A stretch of DNA of 57,066 nt from Candidatus Contendibacter sp. (GTDB lineage Bacteria; Pseudomonadota; Gammaproteobacteria; Competibacterales; Competibacteraceae), in assembly GCA_029624765.1 (NCBI GenBank), contig JARSSO010000044.1, forward strand, positions 1-57,066, given 5' to 3'. The notes beneath the pieces are model-generated. The model had not been told where the DNA came from and searched no databases. It was given only the letters and a program-made list of their open reading frames with translations. This document shows positions 8,401-15,490 of this stretch, piece after piece (within the stretch, counting starts at the first letter, position 1; every line of letters begins with the position of its first letter). Both the position numbers and the translations under genes were made by a program.

Positions 8401-9907
8401 GCTCGGTTCGGTGACGGTCGGTCACGTCGCGGCCCACCACCACCAGGCTATGGCGGCCGCCCTGGTCGTCGAACCGCGGAATTTTGATCACGTCGAAAAT
8501 GCGATCGGTCCCGTCCGGCTGGGGGATACGTTCGTCGCTCCGGTTGAGCGCGCCGCGTTGCCAGGCCAGTTCGTCGGTTTCCTCGCAGCGCCGGAACGCC
8601 TCGCGGTACGCTGGACGATGCTCGGCCAGTTCCGCATCGGTCTTGCCCCGATAGGTGACGCCTTCCAGGCCGAACAGCCGGACGGCGAACGCATTGGCTT
8701 CCAGCCAGCGCCCGGCGCCATCCTTGAAGCACACGACATCGGGCATGGCGTCGATCAAGGTGCGCAGTTGCGCCTCGCGCGCCTCCGCCTTCGCCTCCGC
8801 CTGCTGCCGCCGGGCGATCAACGCGAACAGATACAGCGCCAGCAGCAGGGTGATCGCGCCACCGGCCAGTTGGACCGTGAGTTCGGCCGACGTGAGCAGA
8901 CCCCGTCGGCGCAGGTCCCAGACCAGACCGGCGCTCAGGGTCAGGCCGATCAGGACCGCCAGGGTCGCGGCGCTCCAGGCCGCCGCGCTCCTCGCGCCGT
9001 CGGGCCGAAGCCGGTTCGACCACACGGCTTGACCCAGCAGCAGCGCCAGCGCCGCCAGCCCCAGAACGCCCATCAGGGCGCGACTGGTCTGCCGCGCCGT
9101 CGCCGAAATCGTCTGCCGGATGGGAGTGCGCAACAGGGCCGCCGGCTGGCCGGTCAGGTCCGGGAGAACTTCGTACACGAATCCGGTCCCGCCCGGACCC
9201 GGTCGCGGTTCGAGCGCGCCGGGGCGCAGGGTCGTCAGGTAGGCCCGTTCCACCGGCGTCAGGCGAGGATCGCCCGCCGGCAGCAGCTCGAACGCCACCT
9301 GGGTCTGTTCGGCCAGCGCCCGCCGCAGCGAGGGGTCGAAAAACCGGCCAAACACCAGCAGGCCGCGCGCCGGCCCCTCGCCATCGGTGGTCAGGATGGG
9401 GCGGGCCACCAACGCCAGCAGGCCGTACTCGGTCGACAACAGGCCAGTCCGGGCTTGTTCCCGTTCCAGCGCGGGTCGAAGCGTGGGCCAGATGGCCGGT
9501 GGGTCGCCGGCGAGCGCGGCCGGGAGCACGGTTCCGCCCAGGTCGGAATCGTAGCCGCCGGCATACAGCCGTTGCCCCTGACGGTCGAGGAAGACGCACA
9601 GATTCAGATGAGTGCCTTTTTCCAGCCCGCGCCAATTGCCGAGATTGGACTGGATGAAAGTCGGGTCACGGCTGTCGACGAAGGCGTAGGCGTCGTCCCA
9701 TTCGGCCCAGTCGCTCGATTTTTGGTCCAGTTGCCGCAACTCGCCCTCAAGCGCCGCTCGGGCGCGCGCGCCGTCCTCCAGGGCTTGCGCCTGCTCCAAT
9801 TGCACGAAGGCGGGCTGGACAATGCCCTGGTTCACGCCCCAGATCGCCAGCAGCACGGCGGCGAAGCCGGCGATGGCGGCCAGGATGGCGCGGAGGTTGG
9901 CGCTCAT
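5444..9907 (-). CDS. Membrane multi-sensor cyclic-di-GMP protein: CHASE4-like, PAS, GAF, GGDEF and EAL
   Basis: This 1487-residue signalling protein has an N-terminal membrane helix (about 7-28), a periplasmic CHASE4-like region (about 40-270), then further hydrophobic segments (about 280-365) returning it to the cytosol. Two PAS domains (about 384-620), a GAF domain (about 640-800) and two more PAS domains (about 810-1050) lead to GGDEF and EAL domains. The cyclase motif is an intact GGDEF near residue 1135, with an RAED inhibitory I-site five residues before it. The EAL domain has EALVRW near 1263 and DDFGTG later, so it may be a bifunctional cyclase/phosphodiesterase. TGAGGA precedes the ATG at about 8 bp. 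It heads a two-gene operon with the Tat flavoprotein, which might generate or relay the redox cue it senses. Confidence 0.92.
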   Translation of the reverse strand: MSANLRAILAAIAGFAAVLLAIWGVNQGIVQPAFVQLEQAQALEDGARARAALEGELRQLDQKSSDWAEWDDAYAFVDSRDPTFIQSNLGNWRGLEKGTHLNLCVFLDRQGQRLYAGGYDSDLGGTVLPAALAGDPPAIWPTLRPALEREQARTGLLSTEYGLLALVARPILTTDGEGPARGLLVFGRFFDPSLRRALAEQTQVAFELLPAGDPRLTPVERAYLTTLRPGALEPRPGPGGTGFVYEVLPDLTGQPAALLRTPIRQTISATARQTSRALMGVLGLAALALLLGQAVWSNRLRPDGARSAAAWSAATLAVLIGLTLSAGLVWDLRRRGLLTSAELTVQLAGGAITLLLALYLFALIARRQQAEAKAEAREAQLRTLIDAMPDVVCFKDGAGRWLEANAFAVRLFGLEGVTYRGKTDAELAEHRPAYREAFRRCEETDELAWQRGALNRSDERIPQPDGTDRIFDVIKIPRFDDQGGRHSLVVVGRDVTDRHRTEQRLRQSEEKFAKIFLTTPNVVVISRLHDGLLLDVNPGFEAVTGYARTEAVGRSTLDLELWADPAERDRLLSDLRQYGQVLYRDFTFRRKDGVACAGQYSARPLAIDHESCVLFVMQDVTERHRAETELRQRDQLLRATADTLALLLSGRDLGETVGAALATLGQAVAADRVYIFENHVDPVTGALLASQRYEWCADGATPQIDNPELQSMPYAVFPGWDAILATGTAIKSLVRELPEAVRAMMESQTIRSLLLLPIHIDDRFWGFIGFDDCHTDRTWSPVEEALLRTTAVALGHTHVRLRAEAALSASERRFRAMIEHAPDGIVLFNETIRYASPAVERLLGYTPEEATTLDPDRLTHPEDLPLLSSQLSGLLRQPGHVVSAQYRFRHKDGSWRWVESTVSNLLAEPGVGALIFNFRDITDRRQAETRQRLAAAVFEAAREAILVTDAEGKILAVNPAFTTLTGYAEAAVRGRSPRLLWAERQPEAYFDALERTVAREGVWQGEFWARRQDGERRAALANLCAVRDASGRILHYVGIATDITEQKAAERRIERLAYYDPLTDLPNRALLAQRAGMALALAARHRISLAVLFFDLDRFKEVNDALGHAAGDALLAQVAARLQALVRAEDTVCRLGGDEFVLLLPEADQEGALRVADKALAAFRQPFAVAGHDLNATASVGIALYPHDGADFAELLKNADAALYRAKHTGRNTRVFYDRAMNAATLARMVLEAELRQALVAGQLRAHYQPKVRLSDKTLVGAEALVRWQHPERGLVPPGQFVPVAEASDLIVALGDWMLVEVCRQLAAWRDQGGPPLTVAVNLAARHFRQPALADRIRGLLEAYNLPAQALELELTESTLLDANADTIETLRQLERLGMGLALDDFGTGYSSLGYLKRLPLTALKIDQEFVRDLVADPDDRAIAATIIALGRHLELAVVAEGVETEEQRRFLLEQGCDLAQGYLFDRPLPAEAFATAWLTPDDPTPS

Positions 9908-10026
9908 GACGAAATCCTCAGGGCGTGGTCATCGCCGCCGTCCGGTTCCGATCCACGCAAGGGTAAATCGGGGTAGCCGCCGTCGAGTCGGGGAAAGGCT
10001 GATCCAAGATGTCCATTTTTGGGGAG

Positions 10027-10055
10027 ATTGTATCAAGCTACATCAGATTTGTTAA
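10027..10055 (-). promoter_or_regulatory. Sigma70-type promoter for the c-di-GMP sensor gene
   Basis: On the minus strand TTAACA (-35, 10055-10050) and TACAAT (-10, 10032-10027) are spaced by exactly 17 bp in an AT-rich pocket of otherwise GC-rich DNA. The gene's start codon lies about 120 bp downstream. Confidence 0.6.
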
Positions 10056-10106
10056 TTACAAGCTAATGGGTTTGGTTTTAGGCGATTTCCAGAAATGACC
10101 TGGCCT

Positions 10107-10210
10107 GGCTCCCACGCTCCAGCGTGGGAGCCCCAACCGTCCCGATGCTACGGGCGTTGTGGGCCGCTGGAGTGGCCCGGGCGGCGTTCCCACGCTGGAG
10201 CATGGGAACG
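10107..10210. repeat. Paired palindromic REP-like element
   Basis: Two related 26-bp palindromes, 10107-10132 (GGCTCCCACGCT, 2-nt loop, AGCGTGGGAGCC; perfect) and 10185-10210 (CGTTCCCACGCT, 2-nt loop, AGCATGGGAACG; one mismatch), are separated by 52 bp that can fold as well. The arrangement is that of a bacterial interspersed mosaic element. Similar CCCACGC palindromes recur in proteobacterial genomes. It occupies most of the 358-bp gap between the sensor gene and the APC permease; the remainder holds the sensor promoter and a weak ACCCAA/TTGGGT hairpin (10246-10262) after the permease. Confidence 0.7.
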
Positions 10211-10265
10211 AGATATCGGTAAGGTCTTTGCTGGAAATAGCCTTAACCCAATTCCTTTGGGTGGA

Positions 10266-12230
10266 TCAAATCCGGATCGGTGTGACGATCATCTGGATTT
10301 CCCGCGGGTGCAGGCGGCGCTGCATGGCGATCGCCGTGTGGTTGTGCAGCCATGAGATCAACCAGCTTTCATTGTCGAAGATCAGCTTGCTGCCCAGGCA
10401 CACGCTGTTGGGGTACTCCTCGACCACCTTGATCACCAGTTTCTCCAGTTCCGCTTCCACGTCGGTGCCGTAGGCGGCGCGGGACGCCGCCGCCCAGCCC
10501 TGGCTGTGGCAATAGTGGACGTAATAGCGCAGGGAATTCTCGATCTGATACTGCAGCGAGCGCAGTGCGCCCTTGCCGCCGTAGCTCTCCGCGTCCACCT
10601 CGCCGACGCTCAGGAAAATGAAATTCCTGAAATGGCCGGTGAACACTTCGTTCAGCCATTTGAGGGTGTACATGCCAAGGCCGCGATTCTTGCCGACCAG
10701 GAGGATCGCCGTCGGCAGTTGCGGGTTCAGCGGCGGCGCCGGTAAATCCTCATCCCAGCCCGGCCGCGGCGCGTAGAGGGCGTCGATGGTGCGCAACTGC
10801 CGGCGAACCCGTTCGTAATGGCGCTTGACCAACGCGCAGACGCCGATGATCAGGCCGGTGATCAGGATGGTCAGCCAGCCGCCCTCGGTGAATTTTTCCA
10901 CCACCGTCACCACCAGGATGCCGCCGGTGACCGCGAAGCCCAGCAAGGACAGCGCCAAGCGCGATTTCCACCGGTTCTCGTCGTAGCGGCTGCTCCACCA
11001 ATGCCGGGATAGGCCGAGTAGCGACAGCGAGAAGGTGATGAACACGTTGATGCTGTACAACACCACCAACACCGACACCTCGCCCTGGGTCCACAACAGG
11101 ATGCCCAGCGCTCCCAGACCCATCAGGAGGATGCCGTTTTGGGTGACCAACCGGCCCGACAGGTTGCGAAACTGGCGCGGCACCCAGGAATCGACCGCCA
11201 TGTTGGCCAGCACCGTCGGCCCGCCGAGAAAGCCGGTGTTGGCGGCGATGAACAGCAGACCGGCTTCCAGGCACAGCACGACCGCCAACAGGCCGTGGCC
11301 GAGGATCGGGTCCAGGCGCCAACTGTCGATGATGGTGCTGAAGGCGACCGCGTTCAAAGTCTGATGGGCGACCGGTTGCACGTTCCAAAGCAGGTACAGC
11401 AGGATGACGCCCCCGGCGATGAAGCTGAGCGAGCCGGCCATGTAGAACATGGTATACCGACCGGTGCGGACGCGCGGCTCGGTCAACATGTTGACGTTGT
11501 TGGAGACCGCCTCCAGCCCGGTGTAGGTGCCGCCGCCCAGCGAGTAGGCGCGCAGGAACAGCGAGACGGCGAATATCCAACCCATCTGCTGGGTCAGGTG
11601 CTCGGTTTCGGCGATGGTGTCCGGGATCAGGCGGGGCAGGCCCTCGGCGTGAGCGACCACGCCGTAGACGATCAGCAGGGCATGGGTCGCGAAGAAGCCA
11701 AGAAAGATCGGCAGCAGCACCTTGAGCGATTCCTTCACCCCGCGCAGGTTGAGCAGGATCAGGAGGATGCCCAGCGCGATCTCGGTCGTGAGCTTGTAGG
11801 GCTGGGCGCCGGGCGGCAGCAGGCTGAACAGGGCGTCCACGCCGGCGGCGATGGAGATGGCAATGGTCAGGATGTAATCCACCAGCAGGGCTGAGCCCGA
11901 TACCAGACCGGCCTTGGAACCCAGCAGTTGGGTCGCTACCTTGTAACCACCGCCGCCCGAGGGAAACAGCTCGATCACCTGATTGTAGGCCAGCGCGATG
12001 ATGAATACGGTCAGAAAGGTGGCGGTGGCCAGATACAGGCCGAAGTGGGTGTACTGACCCAATGCCAGGAAACCTTCCTCTGGACCGTAGCAAGCGGAGG
12101 ACAGACCGTCGGCGCCGAGGCTGACCCAGGCCAGGAAAGCGGCCAGGGCCATGTTATGGCGGGTTTTCGGATGGAGCGGGTCGTGCGGTTTGCCAATGAC
12201 CGCTTCCCAAAGCTTGTCGAAGAACCGCAT
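10266..12230 (-). CDS. APC-superfamily amino acid/cation permease
   Basis: The 654-residue protein has about twelve strongly hydrophobic segments between residues 25 and 480 and a soluble C-terminal tail of about 160 residues. The N-terminal segment with SLGADGLSSACYGPEE and PSGGGGYK in the second membrane region are typical of the amino acid-polyamine-organocation superfamily, where the unwound first helix binds substrate. The substrate cannot be read from the sequence. It is a single-gene transcript divergent from mobB with about 165 bp between starts, and the terminal region overlaps nothing. The C-terminal extension is longer than in minimal APC permeases and could be regulatory. Confidence 0.85.
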   Translation of the reverse strand: MRFFDKLWEAVIGKPHDPLHPKTRHNMALAAFLAWVSLGADGLSSACYGPEEGFLALGQYTHFGLYLATATFLTVFIIALAYNQVIELFPSGGGGYKVATQLLGSKAGLVSGSALLVDYILTIAISIAAGVDALFSLLPPGAQPYKLTTEIALGILLILLNLRGVKESLKVLLPIFLGFFATHALLIVYGVVAHAEGLPRLIPDTIAETEHLTQQMGWIFAVSLFLRAYSLGGGTYTGLEAVSNNVNMLTEPRVRTGRYTMFYMAGSLSFIAGGVILLYLLWNVQPVAHQTLNAVAFSTIIDSWRLDPILGHGLLAVVLCLEAGLLFIAANTGFLGGPTVLANMAVDSWVPRQFRNLSGRLVTQNGILLMGLGALGILLWTQGEVSVLVVLYSINVFITFSLSLLGLSRHWWSSRYDENRWKSRLALSLLGFAVTGGILVVTVVEKFTEGGWLTILITGLIIGVCALVKRHYERVRRQLRTIDALYAPRPGWDEDLPAPPLNPQLPTAILLVGKNRGLGMYTLKWLNEVFTGHFRNFIFLSVGEVDAESYGGKGALRSLQYQIENSLRYYVHYCHSQGWAAASRAAYGTDVEAELEKLVIKVVEEYPNSVCLGSKLIFDNESWLISWLHNHTAIAMQRRLHPREIQMIVTPIRI

Positions 12231-12396
12231 GGGGAATTCTCATCGTTTTTCTTGCGCCGGCTACTATCCCATAACCGAAGTTTCGCCGCCATTTACCGAG
12301 ATCACCATCCTGGAGTTGCCTTTCGGTGTCATGGCGATGGAAGGCTTTCGTTCGCGGGCGCAGAATTGCAATCGGAAAAACTCGGAAACCCATGGA

Positions 12397-12915
12397 ATGA
12401 AAGTTCTCGGCATCAGCGGTTGGAGCGGATGTGGCAAAACCACCTTGATCGTGGCCCTGATTCCCCGGCTGCGGACGCGAGGGTTGACCGTGTCCACGCT
12501 CAAGCACGCGCACCATGACGTGGATCTCGATACGCCCGGCAAGGACACCTGGCGTCACCGCGAGGCCGGCGCTTGCGAGGTGATCCTGGTCACCGGCCGC
12601 CGCTGGGCGCTGCTGCGCGAATTGCGCGACGAACCGGAACCGTCATTGATCGACCTGCTGGGCCGCCTGCAACCGGTGGATTTGGTGCTGGTGGAAGGCT
12701 GGAAAAGCGGCGGTTTCCCCAAGCTGGAAATCTGGCGGCCGCTGGGCGAGGACAAGTCGCCGCGCTTCCCCAACGATCCGACCATCGTGGCCGTCGCTTG
12801 CGACCCACCGCTGGACCCGGCCCGTTATGGCCGGCCCGGCCTGCCGGCGCTACCGCTGAACGATCCCGACCGAATCGCGGAATTCATCGTCGAAGAGATT
12901 GTGCGGCGGCTCTAG
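12397..12915 (+). CDS. mobB: Molybdopterin-guanine dinucleotide biosynthesis adaptor MobB
   Basis: The 172-residue protein has a P-loop near its N-terminus (GWSGCGKTT, about residues 7-15) and the MobB motifs LKHAHHDVDLDTPGKDTW and LVLVEGWKSGGFPKLE. MobB is a GTP-binding protein that assists MobA in attaching GMP to molybdopterin, used by the DMSO-reductase family of molybdoenzymes. The frame is open for a further 82 codons upstream, but family alignment and the position of the P-loop support the ATG at 12397. No mobA is adjacent; moeA lies 2.6 kb away and is not in the same operon. Length agrees with the family. Confidence 0.93.
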   Translation: MKVLGISGWSGCGKTTLIVALIPRLRTRGLTVSTLKHAHHDVDLDTPGKDTWRHREAGACEVILVTGRRWALLRELRDEPEPSLIDLLGRLQPVDLVLVEGWKSGGFPKLEIWRPLGEDKSPRFPNDPTIVAVACDPPLDPARYGRPGLPALPLNDPDRIAEFIVEEIVRRL

Positions 12916-12966
12916 CGGTGGCCTGGCCGTCCCGTCGACCGCCGTGCGCCGGCGTACTCGATGGAT

Positions 12967-13812
12967 TCATCGTGACAACCGATGGCCTTGCAGTTCGGCG
13001 ATGAGCATGAAGACCGCTACGCCGGCCATGATCGCGGCGAACAGTTTCTGTAGCTGGGGACCGGCCAGGCGGCGACTCAACCGGGAACCCAAGCCCATGC
13101 CAGCCAGCCCGCCAAGGACAAACCAGCCGGTCACCGCCAGCGCCAGGGGACGACCCGCCAGCAGATGGGAAACGGTGCCGGCCGCGCTGACCATGGCGAT
13201 CACCAGCAGCGAGGTCGCCACCGCGCGCCGCATCGGCAGTGACGCCGCCAGCACCAAAGCCGGGACGATCAGGAAGCCGCCGCCCACGCCGAACAGGCCG
13301 GACAGCAACCCGGTCAGCACGCCGCCGAGCGCCAGCACCAGGGCGCAGCGGGACGTCAGGACCAAGCCGCCGGTTGGATTGACCCGGCAAGCCGGGCCGG
13401 AGTCCTCGGTGGAGTTGGTGGCGTCGTCTCCGGCGCGCACGATCCGGGTCTCGGCGGGACGGCGGATCGCCTGCCGCCACAGGCGCGTCGCGACCAGCAG
13501 CATCAACAGGGCAAATCCGCCCAGCAACAGATCGGCGGGCATTTTCGCGCCCAGGACCGAGCCCAGCGGCGCTCCGACGATGCCCGCCATCCCGAACAGC
13601 AGCGCGGCCTTGAGTTCCACCTCGCGCCCCCACAGGCGAACGATGGCCCCGCCCAGGGCGGTGGCGCCCACCGCCACCAGCGAGACGCCCACCGCCTCGT
13701 GTGTCGGCATCGTCAGGCCGTAGACCAGCAGCGGTACGGCGAAAATCGAGCCGCCGCCGCCCGTCAGTCCCAGCGAGAAGCCGACCAGCAACCCGAACAA
13801 CAAGCTTGTCAT
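12967..13812 (-). CDS. TSUP (TauE/SafE) family membrane transporter
   Basis: The 281-residue protein has about eight transmembrane helices in two homologous halves. Each half carries the family's glycine-rich motif: GLTGGGGSIFAVPLL near residues 15-29 and GLFGVGGGFLIVPAL near 171-185. TSUP proteins export sulfite, sulfoacetate or other sulfur anions, or move sulfur compounds. The gene follows the ETHE1-type persulfide dioxygenase gene on the same strand with only 9 bp between them, so an operon is likely. Export of sulfite made by that enzyme is a reasonable inference. The middle loop (about 115-150) is hydrophilic and cytosolic. Confidence 0.88.
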   Translation of the reverse strand: MTSLLFGLLVGFSLGLTGGGGSIFAVPLLVYGLTMPTHEAVGVSLVAVGATALGGAIVRLWGREVELKAALLFGMAGIVGAPLGSVLGAKMPADLLLGGFALLMLLVATRLWRQAIRRPAETRIVRAGDDATNSTEDSGPACRVNPTGGLVLTSRCALVLALGGVLTGLLSGLFGVGGGFLIVPALVLAASLPMRRAVATSLLVIAMVSAAGTVSHLLAGRPLALAVTGWFVLGGLAGMGLGSRLSRRLAGPQLQKLFAAIMAGVAVFMLIAELQGHRLSR

Positions 13813-13821
13813 TCTGATGGC

Positions 13822-14574
13822 CTAGCCCTGGTCCCGCCGCTCGCACGGTCCCCGCAACTCCTCCGGTACGTTGGGCGGGCACTCGCCGCATTGCTGGTTG
13901 CCGGGTACCGCGAAGTCCATCTTGCGGGGATAGGGCAGTTCGAGGCTATTCATCAGGGCCACGAATGCTTCCAGGGGCTGATTGTCCTTCAGACGTGGGT
14001 TGCGGGCCTTCTCCTGAGCGATGGAGGAGACGAAACGCCCTTCGTAGTCGTGGCCGGGGTAGACCAGGGTTTCGTCGGGCAAGGCGAACAATTGATCGTG
14101 GATGCTGCGATACAGGGCGGCGGCGTCCCCGCCCTGAAAATCGGTGCGGCCGCAGGCGTCGATCAACAGGGCATCTCCGGAAAACAGCAGGACATGCGTT
14201 CCATCGTTCACCCGGTAGCAGTGATGGGTCGCGGTGTGGCCGGGGGTGAACAGCGGCCACAGTTCGATAGAGCCGATGCGCAGGGGCTCTCCCTCCCACA
14301 ATCCGATGTCAGTACACGGCAACCGGTCCAGGGCCGGTCCGCAGATTCGGCTGCCGGTGAGGCGCTTGAGCTTGAGCGCGCCAGTCAAATGATCGGCGTG
14401 AATGTGGGTCTCGATGGTGCAGGTGAGCGTCAGCCCCAGGTTTCGCAGAACCTGAAGGTCACGCTCGACGGTATCGATCACCGGATCGATGATCGCGCAC
14501 GCGCCGGTGTCTGGACAAGCTAGCAAATAGCTGTAGGTACACGAATCGGGTTCGAAAAGCTGTCTGAAAATCAT
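13822..14574 (-). CDS. ETHE1-type persulfide dioxygenase (metallo-beta-lactamase fold)
   Basis: The 250-residue protein has the metallo-beta-lactamase signature THIHADH (about residues 56-62), further ligands in FTPGHTATH, SGDAL and VYPGHDYEGR, and the ETHE1-like C-terminal region. ETHE1 enzymes use one ferrous iron to oxidise glutathione persulfide to sulfite and glutathione. The downstream TSUP transporter and the upstream exported DsrE-like protein fit a sulfide or sulfane-sulfur detoxification unit. The C-terminus has extra Cys (QQCGECPPN and GPC), unusual for the core fold. The ATG overlaps the stop of a 30-codon upstream ORF (ATGA). Confidence 0.88.
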   Translation of the reverse strand: MIFRQLFEPDSCTYSYLLACPDTGACAIIDPVIDTVERDLQVLRNLGLTLTCTIETHIHADHLTGALKLKRLTGSRICGPALDRLPCTDIGLWEGEPLRIGSIELWPLFTPGHTATHHCYRVNDGTHVLLFSGDALLIDACGRTDFQGGDAAALYRSIHDQLFALPDETLVYPGHDYEGRFVSSIAQEKARNPRLKDNQPLEAFVALMNSLELPYPRKMDFAVPGNQQCGECPPNVPEELRGPCERRDQG

Positions 14575-14663
14575 GACTCACCCCAGCTCCAGCACATCGC
14601 CGTTGCCGAAGAATAGATTGGTCGCAGGGTGCCGATATCGAGAGTCTGAATAGTCGTTGACAT
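14571..14663 (-). CDS. Possible 30-codon ORF coupled to the persulfide dioxygenase gene
   Basis: An ATG at 14663 is preceded by a strong Shine-Dalgarno sequence AAGGAGG with 9-bp spacing and opens a 30-codon frame. It ends in a TGA that overlaps the start of the downstream gene (ATGA). The predicted peptide begins MSTTIQTLDIGTLR and matches nothing I recognise. It may be a translational-coupling leader or a remnant of a longer gene. The strong ribosome binding site is the main support. Confidence 0.35.
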   Translation of the reverse strand: MSTTIQTLDIGTLRPIYSSATAMCWSWGES

Positions 14664-14791
14664 GACGATGGACCTCCTTCAGATGGAACCATTTTTGGAG
14701 GGGAAGCCGGCGAGCGCGATGCCGTTCGCGCCAGCGCCGGACCGCGACCGCCAGGAACAGCGGGTATTCCCGTGAGCCCTGGCCTAGCTCA

Positions 14792-15211
14792 TCACCAAGT
14801 GAGCGTTTTGGTATTGTCCTTGAACAAGGCGCCGCCGGTGAGTTCAGGATTTCCAACCTTGAGACCGGGCAGTAAATCGGCTTCCTTCACGCCGTAGTGC
14901 TTCATGCACATCGGGCAGACCAGGACGACGGCGCCTTTGCCCATCAGTTCGCCAAGCATTTTCTGATGATCGGCGAATTTCGTGGCATTGTTCTTGGAGC
15001 CGATCAACACGCCCTTGTCGTTGAGGAAGATCGTCAAGGGGTGGCCACGCTCCAGTTGATTTTTGCCGAAGGAGATTCCCATGTTGGCGCGATGAGTATC
15101 ATCCGTGGTCAGATTGACGAAGAGTGGGTCGCTGTTTCCCGCGAAGGTTGGATGGGCGATGCCGCCGGTGACCAGGGCAAGGGCCAGCATCATTCGCAAA
15201 AAGAATTTCAT
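14792..15211 (-). CDS. Exported DsrE-family-like protein
   Basis: The 139-residue protein has a Sec signal peptide (MKFFLRMMLALALVTGGIAH, with likely cleavage after PTFA) and a DsrE-like domain. The motif VCPMCMKHYGV (about residues 96-106) holds two Cys, at positions where DsrE/DsrF relatives carry sulfur-handling Cys. Family members relay sulfane sulfur or interact with thiol partners; an exported version would act in the periplasm. A GGAGCAACCC site precedes the ATG. It is the first gene of the probable sulfur transcript, 129 bp upstream of the small ORF and dioxygenase. Confidence 0.78.
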   Translation of the reverse strand: MKFFLRMMLALALVTGGIAHPTFAGNSDPLFVNLTTDDTHRANMGISFGKNQLERGHPLTIFLNDKGVLIGSKNNATKFADHQKMLGELMGKGAVVLVCPMCMKHYGVKEADLLPGLKVGNPELTGGALFKDNTKTLTW

Positions 15212-15490
15212 GGGTTGCTCCTTTCGGATGGGTTGAGGATGGTTGTGAATTTATAATCATATCGCGAAATGCTGCACCGCATCGCCGATGGCGAAACATG
15301 AGGGATCGTCTTGGTCATCGCCCTTGCCGTCATCGCCGTCCAAACCTCCAAAATTTACCGGCCATGGTGGCTGTGACGCGAAAACAGCCTGCCACCATTC
15401 GCCGCGAATCGCATTACGGATTCGCATTTTCGGAACGATATTTTCATCAACCGATGGCGGCTCCGCGCCGCACCCACGAGGAATCGATTC

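Noticed and set aside
8321..9976. 551-codon open frame on the plus strand
   Set aside because: It is antisense to the sensor gene; composition is an artefact of GC-rich third positions and no domain is recognisable.
10750..12093. 447-codon open frame on the minus strand
   Set aside because: It overlaps the APC permease in another frame; product is low complexity.
14578..14856. 92-codon ORF overlapping the DsrE-like gene
   Set aside because: Overlaps a supported gene, has no ribosome binding site and ends in the leader region; the 30-codon ORF with a good site is the better reading.
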